Assembly: GCA_900315055.1 (NCBI GenBank)
Contig: OMXP01000018.1
Coordinates: 1 to 42,211, forward strand
Origin: an uncultured Lachnospiraceae bacterium
Lineage (GTDB): Bacteria; Bacillota; Clostridia; Lachnospirales; Lachnospiraceae
Direction of reading: 5' to 3'
DNA: 42,211 nt
Shown: one piece after another, positions 8,478-16,564 of the stretch
How positions within the stretch are numbered: position 1 is the stretch's first letter
How the letters are laid out: each line of letters starts with the position of its first letter
Notes under the pieces: model-generated
Seen by the model: the letters and a program-made list of their open reading frames with translations, nothing else
Database searches by the model: none
What the model was told of the DNA's origin: nothing
Translations under genes and position numbers: made by a program

Positions 8478-9935
8478 ATGGATACGCAGAAAACGTCAGA
8501 AACAGAACGGAAGAAATTACTGCAGGGCTCTGAGAGGAGAACCGCTCTGTTTCTGATCGGGCTCATTGTCATGATCGCAGTGGCGTGCGCTGCGACGGCA
8601 GAGATGTCCGTCGACAACTTTTTCATGATCGCCAACTGGCGTGCATTTCAAAGGCACGGATTTTACATCACCGATCCGCTGTCCATGCATCATACCTTTC
8701 GCTGTTCCCTGGAGAAGTGGCTGAGCTGTGCCTTGGTTTACGGCATCTATGAGACAGCAGGCCTTGCCGGCATGCGGGTCATGCTGTTTGTGCTGACCGT
8801 GCTGATCGCGTTTCTGCAGTACCGGCTGTGCTGTTATACATCCGGGAACCGGGACATGTCGCTGGTCTTCACGGTTTTCATGATCGGCACGATGACGCCG
8901 TTTCTTCAGTTCAGACCGCAGGTCTTCACCATCGTGATCCTGCTTCTCGAGACCCTGTGCCTCGAGCACTGGATCAGGGAACGAAGAGTGCGGTATCTGA
9001 TCGTTCTTCCCCTGCTGTCCTTTCTTGAGATGCAGTTTCACTCCACCATCTGGCCCTGTTTCTTCATGGTCTTTGCGGCCTATCTTGCCGATACGGAGCT
9101 TGTATCCGGCAGGCCGGAATTTCACTTCAAAGACAAGCTTCCGATGGCAGCAGCTGCCGCGGCATGCTTTGGAACACTGTTCTGCAATCCGTATGGTGCC
9201 TGGTCGGTGTTCTATATCTTCCGGTCCTACGGTGATGCGGACATGAACAGCTGCATCATGGAGCTGGCAAGGCCCACTTACATGGACGTGACGATGCTGA
9301 TCTGGCTGGTTTTGATGGTCCTGGCCCTGCTGTTCGAAAATCGGAAGATGCCGCTTCGCTATCTGTTGCTGTTCATCGGATTCTTTGCGTTCAGCTGCAC
9401 GGCAGTCCGCAATGAGATCTTTCTGTGCGCTCTGGCAGGATTTGTTCCCTGCTTTCTGCTGCGGGAGAAAAAACTGCATTTTGGCATCAATCTGATGCTG
9501 CTTCTTCCACTGCTTCTGATCGTGTTCTGTGCCGGATCCGAACAGAGCAGGGGAAAAGAGCCAGATGAGCTCGAGACCATGACCTCTCTGTTCGATGAGC
9601 TCAAGGACCACGGCATCGCGGACGGATCGGATATCTACTGCGACTTCAACACCGGAAGCTACGCGGAGTATTTCGGGTTCCACCCGTACATCGATGGCCG
9701 GGCGGAGGTCTTTCTGAAAAAGGTCAACGGGGAACAGGATCTCTTTTCGGAATATGTCCGGCACGGGAACGGTGAGATCTATTACCGAGATTTCCTGGAC
9801 CGGTATGACTTTGCCTGCCTTGTCGTGAACAGTGACATGGAACCCGCCTTCTATCAGGAGCTTCTCCACGCGCCGGAGATCGAAGTCCTGTTTACGAACA
9901 GAGAGTACACCGTCTTTCTGGAAAAAAGGAAATAG
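8478..9935 (+). CDS. Polytopic membrane protein, GT-C glycosyltransferase-like
   Basis: A 485-aa protein with about ten hydrophobic helices spread over residues 20-370, then a soluble C-terminal domain of about 110 residues. The start at 8478 has GGAAGGAG just upstream; an in-frame start at 8361 lies inside the preceding terminator and was rejected. The C-terminal part has the pattern 'SDIYCDFNTGSYAEYFGFHPYIDGRAEVF', split over residues about 395-425, which matches the 'G.Y..Y....P.IDGR' segment seen in many bacterial GT-C-fold mannosyl/arabinosyltransferase-like proteins of unknown substrate. The early 'DNFFMIANWRAF' segment after the first helix could carry the GT-C catalytic Asp. A lipid-linked sugar donor and surface glycosylation are plausible but not shown. 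The gene stands alone between two similar terminators. Confidence 0.65.
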   Translation: MDTQKTSETERKKLLQGSERRTALFLIGLIVMIAVACAATAEMSVDNFFMIANWRAFQRHGFYITDPLSMHHTFRCSLEKWLSCALVYGIYETAGLAGMRVMLFVLTVLIAFLQYRLCCYTSGNRDMSLVFTVFMIGTMTPFLQFRPQVFTIVILLLETLCLEHWIRERRVRYLIVLPLLSFLEMQFHSTIWPCFFMVFAAYLADTELVSGRPEFHFKDKLPMAAAAAACFGTLFCNPYGAWSVFYIFRSYGDADMNSCIMELARPTYMDVTMLIWLVLMVLALLFENRKMPLRYLLLFIGFFAFSCTAVRNEIFLCALAGFVPCFLLREKKLHFGINLMLLLPLLLIVFCAGSEQSRGKEPDELETMTSLFDELKDHGIADGSDIYCDFNTGSYAEYFGFHPYIDGRAEVFLKKVNGEQDLFSEYVRHGNGEIYYRDFLDRYDFACLVVNSDMEPAFYQELLHAPEIEVLFTNREYTVFLEKRK

Positions 9936-10346
9936 CAGGAGCAGAAACCGGTACGGAAACCACGAGAAACCAAAGAGCATCTTCTCCTGTATACCCGGAG
10001 TGCACACCAAAGATGTGTGTTCTCCGGTCTTTTTATGCGCTGCCAGGGATCGGATCCTTTCGGGAGGACGTATCCCGGACGAGGATCCGGCAGCCGCGGT
10101 CTGTCTGACAGATAAGCTGCCTGTAAAGAGAACATCTGCAAGGGCCGGGAGATCGGAGTTGTACGATTCAGCGTCCAGAAAATTATGCAGGTATTCGAAA
10201 AATAAGTACAAATATGTGAATGAATTATGAAGTAAAATCGCGAAAAAATCCTAACATCTTTGCATTTTCAGAAAATCGGACCGCCTACAATGGCAATCAC
10301 AAACGAGAAGGACAGAAAGGCTTCAAGGGACGAAAGGGGGAAAGAC
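9936..10346. promoter_or_regulatory. Intergenic region upstream of the Tad operon
   Basis: The 411 bp hold the second repeat-plus-terminator element (9942-10034) and then, from about 10185 to 10275, a markedly AT-rich block next to the Tad operon. A TAAAAT hexamer (10233-10238) could be a -10 but has no good -35 at the right spacing. No gene was found. The Tad promoter most likely lies in this AT-rich block. Confidence 0.45.
9942..10034 (+). repeat. Repeat-plus-terminator element, copy 2
   Basis: CAGAAACCGGTACGGAAACCAC... (9942-9978) matches copy 1 with about five changes over 37 bp. It is followed directly by the hairpin CCGGAGTGCACAC (9995-10007) / GTGTGTTCTCCGG (10015-10027) and a T-run (10030-10034). 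Here the box is non-coding, whereas in copy 1 it encodes the C-terminus of the regulator. The hairpin is the terminator of the membrane-protein gene. Confidence 0.75.
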
Positions 10347-11012
10347 ATGATTGTTAAGGTGCCTGTTTTTATCGCACTGGCCATGATCATCCCGTTTCTT
10401 CCCGGTAGGATCATGAAGCTCAGGAAGAAGTGTGATCTTGTCGGAGACAGAAAGAGAACGTTGATAACCGTCATATCCGAGTCGGTCTTCCTTGTATCAA
10501 ATCTCTTCCTGCTGCTCCGGGAAGACGACCTTGTGAACTTCGTTCTGCTGTCCAGTATCCTGATGCTTTCCGCGGTCGTTGTCATCGTGGATACCAGGTG
10601 CCGGATTATCCCGAATCTGTGCCTGTTCCCGATGCTTCTGATCGCGGCAGGATATCTCGTTTACAACATGCTCCGGGGAGCCGAATGGGTGAATATCCCG
10701 TACAGCATCATCAGCATGCTGATGATGTGCTTCGGACTCATCACCCTGACCAATGTCCTCCGTTTCAGAGGATATCTCGGGGCAGGAGACATCAAGTACT
10801 GTGCGGTTGCCGCCTTCCTGTTTACCTTTTCCCAGCGAATCGTCGGCATGCTGATCTGCACGGTTTTATCCATGGTTCTGTATCTGATTCCGATGTTTCT
10901 TGCGAAGAAGATCACGATGAAGAGTCTGATTGCCTTCGGCCCGTTTATCGGATTCGGAGTGATGGGCGGTATCTGCTGGCAGTATCTGCCGGCGTCGGTG
11001 TTCATGGGGTGA
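10347..11012 (+). CDS. tadV: Prepilin peptidase (TadV/CpaA type, A24 family)
   Basis: An integral-membrane aspartic protease that cleaves the short leader of Flp prepilins. It has 221 aa and about six to seven transmembrane helices. The two catalytic Asp are visible: Asp82 in 'VDTRCRIIPN' and Asp148 in the GxGD motif 'GAGDIKY' (residues 145-151). It lacks the N-terminal methylase domain of PilD, as usual for the Tad branch. The start at 10347 follows AAAGGGGGAAAG; an upstream in-frame start at 10260 was not used. It is the first gene of the Tad operon, 9 bp before the first pilin gene. Its substrates should be the two Flp pilins and the TadE-like pseudopilin next to it. Confidence 0.92.
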   Translation: MIVKVPVFIALAMIIPFLPGRIMKLRKKCDLVGDRKRTLITVISESVFLVSNLFLLLREDDLVNFVLLSSILMLSAVVVIVDTRCRIIPNLCLFPMLLIAAGYLVYNMLRGAEWVNIPYSIISMLMMCFGLITLTNVLRFRGYLGAGDIKYCAVAAFLFTFSQRIVGMLICTVLSMVLYLIPMFLAKKITMKSLIAFGPFIGFGVMGGICWQYLPASVFMG

Positions 11013-11021
11013 GGGACAGAA

Positions 11022-11180
11022 ATGAACCAGGGTTTCTTTCAGGAAGAATCCGGACAGGGAATGGTGGAATACACCTTCATTGTTCTTCTGATCGCTCTTG
11101 CGGCGGTCATCGGGTTCGGGTCGATCGGGACGGCGGCAAATGAAACTGCCAGCAATGTCTCGTCATCTTTTCCCGGGTAA
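11022..11180 (+). CDS. flp: Flp-type pilin 1 (small prepilin)
   Basis: A 52-aa prepilin. The N-terminal leader ends at Gly11 and the processing site is SG|QGMVEY, with the invariant Glu at +5 and Tyr at +6 of the mature protein. A hydrophobic helix follows (about residues 16-37, 'TFIVLLIALAAVIGFGSIG'), then a short polar tail. GAGGG lies 7 nt before ATG. It starts 9 bp after the prepilin peptidase gene. Two hairpins follow its stop. It differs from the second pilin in its tail (ending SSSFPG). Confidence 0.88.
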   Translation: MNQGFFQEESGQGMVEYTFIVLLIALAAVIGFGSIGTAANETASNVSSSFPG

Positions 11181-11195
11181 CTGATCCTGTTACAG

Positions 11196-11250
11196 ACATC
11201 TCCGGGTGGAGATGTTTGCATAGCGCGGAATCGTTCCGCGGTAACTTTTT
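11196..11250 (+). terminator. Two hairpins between the pilin genes
   Basis: ACATCTCC-GGGT-GGAGATGT (11196-11215) is a perfect 8-bp hairpin. CGCGGAA-TCG-TTCCGCG (11224-11240) is a perfect 7-bp hairpin followed by GTAACTTTTT. The second could be a weak intrinsic terminator. Together they could set relative amounts or stability of the pilin 1 and pilin 2 messages. Confidence 0.5.
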
Positions 11251-11315
11251 CATTGTGGCGAAAAATCCGGGTTGGACGGGGGACGCCACGAAATCTCTCT
11301 GAAGGAGGAGAAGAA

Positions 11316-11483
11316 ATGAGAAGCTTTTTATTTGATGAGGAGTCCGGACAGGGAATGGTCGAGTACGGCCTGATCCTCGCACTGATTGCTGTGGTCTGCA
11401 TTACTGCATTCAAGACTCTTGGCACGGCAACCAACAATCAGGCTACAAAAGTTGCTACAAACATTGAAAACTCGGGAAACTAA
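11316..11483 (+). CDS. flp: Flp-type pilin 2 (major pilin candidate)
   Basis: A 55-aa prepilin starting at 11316 behind GAAGGAGGAG; an in-frame upstream start at 11253 is not needed. Leader MRSFLFDEESG, processing site SG|QGMVEY with Glu+5 and Tyr+6, hydrophobic helix 'GLILALIAVVCITAFKTLG', and a polar tail ending NIENSGN. It shares the ESGQGMVEY core with pilin 1 but not the tail. Its very strong ribosome binding site and the strong terminator downstream (11563-11608) suggest this is the abundant pilus subunit, which is inference. Confidence 0.9.
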   Translation: MRSFLFDEESGQGMVEYGLILALIAVVCITAFKTLGTATNNQATKVATNIENSGN

Positions 11484-11562
11484 TCTAAGAAGTCAGGTCA
11501 TCAGATAGTACAGAGTATTTCATTTTATTCGGGTGGTATTTGCCCGCCGATGAAAGAAGTAC

Positions 11563-11608
11563 AAGAGGGGAGGATCGGAGAGTATTCTCCGCATTCTCTC
11601 CTCTTTTT
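11563..11608 (+). terminator. Strong terminator after the pilin genes
   Basis: AAGAGGGGAG (11563-11572) pairs with CTCTCCTCTT (11596-11605) with one G:T wobble. The inner arms CGGAGA (11576-11581) and TCTCCG (11586-11591) extend the stem, and T11604-11608 forms the tract. It would let pilin mRNA accumulate above the level of the assembly genes, the usual pattern in tad loci. Confidence 0.7.
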
Positions 11609-11623
11609 CTTAGGGAGAAGATC

Positions 11624-12091
11624 ATGAGGAGAAAGATCATGTGCTTCATGAGAAAGCATCTCAAACAAAGAAAAACGTGTCGAGAGAGCGGGCAGGCGAT
11701 GGTGGAGTTTGCCCTTGTCGTTCCCTTTCTGATCGCACTCCTGTGTTTCATCATCGATTTCGGGTGGGTGCTCTCCTGCAAGAATGATCTGACGAACCTG
11801 GCAGGGCAGACCGCACGTTATGCGGCCATTCAGGTGAATCAGGGAAATGCCGACGCGGACCAGGTAAAGGGCAGGGTCATCACGTATGTTGCGGATCACG
11901 GATACAACAGCCGGGGTGCCGCCAGAACATCGGGATCGGACATCACCATCGACATGGCAAGCGGGTATGTCAGGGTAAAGCTTTCCGAGAACGTGAATTA
12001 TCTGACAGGAATGACCGGTGTGCTGACGGGACACGGGACAGATGTGATGCTGACGGCGGAAGCGGCAGCACCGATCGAGGTCCACAACTGA
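11624..12091 (+). CDS. tadE: TadE-like pseudopilin
   Basis: A 155-aa minor pilin-like protein. The start at 11624 follows AGGGAG; a second ATG at 11648 is also possible. Basic leader, then 'ESGQAMVEFALVVPFLIALLC': the prepilin-type site G|QAMVEF with Glu+5, followed by the TadE hydrophobic segment and the typical 'NLAGQTARYAAIQ' amphipathic region. The C-terminal about 90 residues are polar and beta-rich. TadE proteins are processed by the prepilin peptidase and help pilus assembly. The gene lies just after the pilin terminator and 33 bp before cpaB. Confidence 0.85.
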   Translation: MRRKIMCFMRKHLKQRKTCRESGQAMVEFALVVPFLIALLCFIIDFGWVLSCKNDLTNLAGQTARYAAIQVNQGNADADQVKGRVITYVADHGYNSRGAARTSGSDITIDMASGYVRVKLSENVNYLTGMTGVLTGHGTDVMLTAEAAAPIEVHN

Positions 12092-12124
12092 AAACAGAAA
12101 GAGGCTCTCTGGGGGGATCAGACA

Positions 12125-12883
12125 TTGGAAACAGCAAAATTCAGGATCATCGCCGTGATTGCGGCTGTGGCGACGGCGCTTATCGTTTTTTACTATCTGA
12201 AACGCATCGAGGCATCCAGGCCGGTGCAGACCACGGTCATTGAAGCCGTACAGGATATCCCGTCCGGCACGCAGATTCTGCCGGGCATGGTACAGGAGAC
12301 AGCCGTCTATGAGACGGACGTCATTCCGTCTGCCGTCACGACCACGGACGATGTCGTCGGCATGTATGCCTCTGCCAGCATGTATGCGGGAGAGCAGGTC
12401 TCCTCCAAGAAGGTGACCGACCAGTCCGCAAGTTCCAGCGCCGCCTCGTTTTCCTACAAGATTCCGAAGGGCATGAGAACCGTGACGATCGCCATCGATC
12501 CCACGACCTCCGTCGCCGGGATGCTGCAGGTCGGCGACCACGTGGACATCATCGCAACCTATCAGAAGGCCGCAGCCGACAGGGACGGCTCTGACGGGGA
12601 CCTTTCTTCGGGGAGTGAAACGGTCACCCGGTTCATCGCCGACAACATCGAGGTAGCGGCCCTTGACCAGACGATTGTCCGGTCGGAGGGCAGCAGCGAG
12701 GACGGGCAGGACAGTTCGGAGCAGACCTATACGACGGTCACGCTGTTTGTCACGCCGGAACTTGCCAAGGCTCTGGTCTATGAGAATGCCACCGGTTCCC
12801 TTGTCTTCACGCTTCGATCACCCGATGAGACGGAAAATCCGGACCACGGGGAGTTCACGGCAAGGTCCATGGAAGAGTTCTAG
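12125..12883 (+). CDS. cpaB: Pilus assembly protein CpaB (SAF domain)
   Basis: A 252-aa protein starting with TTG at 12125, 8 nt after GGGGGG; no ATG fits better. One N-terminal transmembrane helix (about residues 8-24) is followed by a SAF domain (about 38-110, 'AVQDIPSGTQILPGMVQ', 'GMYASASMYAGEQVSSKKV') and an RcpC/CpaB domain (about 115-235, 'GMRTVTIAIDPTTSVAGMLQVGDHVDII'). In Gram-negatives CpaB/RcpC works with the secretin. This operon has no secretin, so here it probably acts in or beyond the cell wall, possibly binding peptidoglycan (inference). It ends 14 bp before tadZ. Confidence 0.9.
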   Translation: METAKFRIIAVIAAVATALIVFYYLKRIEASRPVQTTVIEAVQDIPSGTQILPGMVQETAVYETDVIPSAVTTTDDVVGMYASASMYAGEQVSSKKVTDQSASSSAASFSYKIPKGMRTVTIAIDPTTSVAGMLQVGDHVDIIATYQKAAADRDGSDGDLSSGSETVTRFIADNIEVAALDQTIVRSEGSSEDGQDSSEQTYTTVTLFVTPELAKALVYENATGSLVFTLRSPDETENPDHGEFTARSMEEF

Positions 12884-12897
12884 GGGGAGGCAGATCC

Positions 12898-14205
12898 ATG
12901 ATTCGTGTATTAGTCGCAGGAAAATATCAGGACGCGATTTCCAAAGTCACGACGCTTGCGCAGTCACTGCCGCAGGAGATTCAGATCCTCGACACGGCAA
13001 TGGATGAGCAGGCGGCCATGGAGCTCATCGACAGCAAGCTGCCGGACGTCGTGGTGATCGCGCTGGATACCGGAGATACGGAGATGATCCAGGTGGCGAG
13101 GAAGATCTATGTCTACAAGCCGCGCATCATCACCTGTGTCTACGGCCACAACATGGATTCCAACCTCTACTCCCAGCTCCTGAACTCCGGTGTCCGGAGC
13201 GCCGGGGAGTATCCGACGGATCCGCAGGCCTTTCTGGTTTCCTTAAAGAGTCTTCTCGAGGTGGAGTCCACACGGGCAGGGTATCTGTCCAACACGCACT
13301 CCGCGCTGCTTACGAGTTCCACAGTCATCGGCTTCTACAGCCCGAAAGCCGGCGCCGGCACGACGACATGCGCGGTCAACACGGCAGTCGGCCTTGCGCG
13401 CCGCGGAAAGAAGGTCATCCTCGTCGATCTCGATCTGGAGTTCGGCGATGCGCATACCTACCTGGACTTAAAGCCCAGGAAGAGCATTGCGGACCTGTGC
13501 TCCGAATTCAACAGGGATACGTTCAGCATCAGTGACATCGAGTCCTACTGCGGACTGCACACCTCCGGCGTGTATATCCTGTCCGCACCGAAATCCCCGG
13601 AGTACGCGGAGAGGGTTACCGCCGAACAGGTGGGCTACATCCTCTCAACCTTAAAGGTCTACTTCGAGTACATCATCGTGGACATGCCGGCAGGGCTTTC
13701 CGAGAAGCATGCAAATCTTCTGAAGTACATCAACCGCATCTATCTCGTGACTCCGCTCCAGCTCTCCTCCGTGATGGCGGCAAAGCAGGCGATCGGAGTC
13801 CTCGGAATCCTCGGGCGAAAGGAGTCCATCAACGTCATCGCAAACCGCACCGCGAGAATGGACCTGATCTCGCTCCGGGATCTGCACAAGATCCTGAACT
13901 GCAGGGTCGTTGCGGCCATCCCCTCGGATTACCGGGCATGCATCAGCGCCGCAAGCCGCGGCATGCCGATCATCGTCTCGATGCCGCACAACGCGATCGC
14001 AAAGGCCTTCAACAACATCGCAATCTACACCCTCTCGAAGGATACGACCCTCGACATCTGGGACATGTCCGCATCCGAGATCGCAAAGGCCTATCAGAAG
14101 CTCGAGGCCAAGGGACCGGGGAAGACGGAGGCTGTCGAAGAGAAGAAAGCCGCGCCTCTGTTTAGGAGACACGGCAGGAGGCAGGTAAATGGCGGGACTG
14201 CTTGA
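12898..14205 (+). CDS. tadZ: TadZ/CpaE pilus-localising ATPase
   Basis: A 435-aa MinD/ParA-like ATPase that places Tad machines in the cell. Residues 1-125 form a receiver-like (atypical response-regulator) domain. Residues about 140-390 are the P-loop domain with deviant Walker A 'SPKAGAGTTT' (148-157, signature Lys150 and Lys-equivalent pattern typical of the MinD/CpaE group), 'VILVDLDLEFGDAHTYLDL' as switch I/A' region, and 'YIIVDMPAGLSEKH' as Walker B. The start follows GGGGGAGG. The last 17 bp overlap tadA, indicating translational coupling. The C-terminal tail is basic. Confidence 0.92.
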   Translation: MIRVLVAGKYQDAISKVTTLAQSLPQEIQILDTAMDEQAAMELIDSKLPDVVVIALDTGDTEMIQVARKIYVYKPRIITCVYGHNMDSNLYSQLLNSGVRSAGEYPTDPQAFLVSLKSLLEVESTRAGYLSNTHSALLTSSTVIGFYSPKAGAGTTTCAVNTAVGLARRGKKVILVDLDLEFGDAHTYLDLKPRKSIADLCSEFNRDTFSISDIESYCGLHTSGVYILSAPKSPEYAERVTAEQVGYILSTLKVYFEYIIVDMPAGLSEKHANLLKYINRIYLVTPLQLSSVMAAKQAIGVLGILGRKESINVIANRTARMDLISLRDLHKILNCRVVAAIPSDYRACISAASRGMPIIVSMPHNAIAKAFNNIAIYTLSKDTTLDIWDMSASEIAKAYQKLEAKGPGKTEAVEEKKAAPLFRRHGRRQVNGGTA

Positions 14206-15598
14206 ACTGCTCAATGAACAGAAACTGAAGGAGTCTCTGGCGAACGCTTCGCCGGCGCCTTCTGCAGAGCCGTCAGAGGAAAATGTGCCGGCTGAAACAG
14301 AAAAGGAAGAGGAGAAAGCCCCTGCTCCGGAAAAGAGCGAGGATCCGTACGCAGCCATCCGGAAGAAGATCCAGAAGGAAGCCGTCCGGGTCATGAATGA
14401 GAACCCGGGGCAGAAAAAGACGGTGGACCGGGATACCTATGTGAGGCAGACCGTCAGCGGTCTCCTCCAGGAGATCGATCTTCCGATCTCCCTCGTGGAC
14501 AGAAAGAAGATCGCGGACAGTGTTGTCTCCAACATCGTGGGTCTCGGACCTCTGGACCAGCTGATCCGTGATGACACGATCTCCGAGATCATGGTGAACG
14601 GGCCGGATCAGGTCTACGTCGAGAAAAAAGGTGTCCTGTATCTTACGGACATTCATTTTGAGGACGATGCACAGGTGATGACCGTCATCGACAGGATCGT
14701 CTCTCCCCTCGGAAGACATGTCGATGAGTCGTCTCCCATGGTGGATGCAAGACTTGCCGACGGCTCCCGTGTAAATGCGATCATCCCGCCGCTTGCCCTG
14801 AACGGACCGACGGTTACGATTCGAAAGTTCCCGAAGGAGTCCATCACGGTGAACGACCTCATCGCCTGGAAGAGCGCCTCTCCCCGGATGATGATGTTCC
14901 TCGAGGCCTGTGTCCGAAGCAAGCTGAACATCATCGTCTCCGGCGGCACCGGATCCGGTAAGACGACCCTGCTCGGCGTCCTGTCGGCGTATATCCCCGA
15001 CACGGAGCGCATCGTGACGATCGAGGATGCCGCAGAGCTTCGTCTCCAGCAGCCGCATGTGGTACGTCTCGAGGCGCGCCCTGCAAACATCGAAGGCAAG
15101 GGCCGCATCGCGATCAAGGATCTTGTGGTCAATGCCCTTCGCATGAGACCGGACCGCATCATCGTCGGCGAGTGCCGCGGGGGTGAGGCGCTGGACATGC
15201 TCCAGGCCATGAACACCGGCCACGACGGATCGCTGACGACAGGACACGCGAACAGCCCGAGAGACATGATGTCGCGTCTTGAGACCATGGTCATGATGTC
15301 CGGCATGGAACTGCCATCGAGAGCCATAAGGGAGCAGATCGCATCGGCCATCAACATCGTGGTGCAGCAGTCAAGACTGCCGGACGGCTCAAGAAAGATC
15401 ACCTCCGTCTCAGAGATCCTCGGCATGGAGCACGACGAGATCGTCATGCAGGAGATCTACCGGTTCAATCAGACGGGGATCGATGAGCACGGAAGGATCA
15501 TCGGCTCTTTTGATCCGACCGGTGTGCGCCCGAGGTGCCTGACAAAGCTGCAGCGCTCCGGCGTTCTCATCTCGGACGAGTGGTTTGGCAAGGAGTAG
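14189..15598 (+). CDS. tadA: TadA/CpaF secretion ATPase
   Basis: A 469-aa hexameric ATPase of the type II/IV secretion superfamily that powers Flp pilus assembly. The N-terminus (about 20-60) is a Glu/Ala/Pro-rich linker, followed by an N-terminal domain with 'GLGPLDQLIRDDTISEIMVNGPDQVYVE'. The catalytic core has Walker A 'GGTGSGKT' (252-259), the Asp box 'IVTIEDAAEL', Walker B 'RPDRIIVGECRGGEALDML' and the His box 'GHDGSLTTGHAN'. Start ATG 14189 overlaps the end of tadZ and has AGGAGG 8 nt upstream. It is the best-conserved gene of the operon. Confidence 0.96.
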   Translation: MAGLLELLNEQKLKESLANASPAPSAEPSEENVPAETEKEEEKAPAPEKSEDPYAAIRKKIQKEAVRVMNENPGQKKTVDRDTYVRQTVSGLLQEIDLPISLVDRKKIADSVVSNIVGLGPLDQLIRDDTISEIMVNGPDQVYVEKKGVLYLTDIHFEDDAQVMTVIDRIVSPLGRHVDESSPMVDARLADGSRVNAIIPPLALNGPTVTIRKFPKESITVNDLIAWKSASPRMMMFLEACVRSKLNIIVSGGTGSGKTTLLGVLSAYIPDTERIVTIEDAAELRLQQPHVVRLEARPANIEGKGRIAIKDLVVNALRMRPDRIIVGECRGGEALDMLQAMNTGHDGSLTTGHANSPRDMMSRLETMVMMSGMELPSRAIREQIASAINIVVQQSRLPDGSRKITSVSEILGMEHDEIVMQEIYRFNQTGIDEHGRIIGSFDPTGVRPRCLTKLQRSGVLISDEWFGKE

Positions 15599-15603
15599 AA
15601 GAC

Positions 15604-16554
15604 ATGGGATCTGCTGCCATTTTCATCATTGCCCTGATGACCGGCGGGTGCGTTGCCATGCTGATCGTGGCGATGTTCTACAACCCCGACAGAACCGCGG
15701 TCCGCAGTCAGATCAGGGACATGTACACCGAGGGGGACAAGGACAGCTTTTTCTCGTCCCTCATGAAGGAAAACCAGCAAAAGGACGGGACCGGAAGGAA
15801 GGGGATTCAGGTCTCGCAGAAGTTCCAGAGAGAGTTTGAGACCGCAGGCCTCAATATCCAGGCCGGGGAGTTTGTCCTCATCTGGGGCGCCTGCATCCTG
15901 TTTCCGCTTCTCATCTGCTATATGGCCACCGGGAACGAGATCATGACGGCCGGGGTGACGGCGATCGGTCTTGCGGCACCGCTTCTCTATTTCAAAAAGA
16001 AGCAGCTCGACCGGAGAGAGGCGTTCAACAGGCAGTTCGCGGACGTGCTTCTTACGATCTGCAACAGCCTGAAGTCCGGCTTCTCCTTTCAGCAGGCCAT
16101 GGGCTCCGTTGCGGAACGGATGCAGCCGCCGGTCTCCGAGGAGTTCCAAAAAGCGCTCACGGAGATGGACTACGGCGTCTCGCAGCATGATGCGATCCTG
16201 CACATCTTTGACCGGACAAAGTGCGAGGACGTGAAGATGCTGGTCGCATCCCTCGACATTTCCGCGAGGGTCGGCGGCAACCTCTCGGATGTCCTGGAGA
16301 CCATCAGCGAGACGGTGCGGACCCGGATCGCCATCCGGCAGGAGGTGAAGACCCTGTCCGCACAGGGAAAGACCTCGGCTCTGATCATCGGCGTTCTGCC
16401 GATTCTTCTGATCGTGGTGCTGTCCATCCTGAATCCGGATTACATCGGTCAGCTGCTCTATACGCCGACCGGCCAGAAGATGCTGATCGTGGCCGCCATC
16501 ATGGAAACGATCGGATTCACGGTCATGAACAGGATCACGGACGTGAAACTGTAG
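15604..16554 (+). CDS. tadB: TadB inner-membrane platform protein
   Basis: A 316-aa membrane protein of the T2SSF/GspF family. An N-terminal transmembrane helix, a pair of helices near residues 90-140, a cytoplasmic T2SSF domain (about 150-280, 'FNRQFADVLLTICNSLKSGFSF' and 'GGNLSDVLETISETVR') and C-terminal helices (about 260-310). The start at 15604, behind AAGGAGT, is chosen over 15535, which lies inside tadA. It forms the platform with TadC and contacts TadA. Confidence 0.93.
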   Translation: MGSAAIFIIALMTGGCVAMLIVAMFYNPDRTAVRSQIRDMYTEGDKDSFFSSLMKENQQKDGTGRKGIQVSQKFQREFETAGLNIQAGEFVLIWGACILFPLLICYMATGNEIMTAGVTAIGLAAPLLYFKKKQLDRREAFNRQFADVLLTICNSLKSGFSFQQAMGSVAERMQPPVSEEFQKALTEMDYGVSQHDAILHIFDRTKCEDVKMLVASLDISARVGGNLSDVLETISETVRTRIAIRQEVKTLSAQGKTSALIIGVLPILLIVVLSILNPDYIGQLLYTPTGQKMLIVAAIMETIGFTVMNRITDVKL

Positions 16555-16564
16555 GAGATATCAC

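Noticed and set aside
8517..10211. Long minus-strand frame (564 codons) antisense to the membrane-protein gene
   Set aside because: His/Asp/Gln-rich composition typical of the antisense of a hydrophobic gene. The plus-strand gene has a clear start, helices and terminator.
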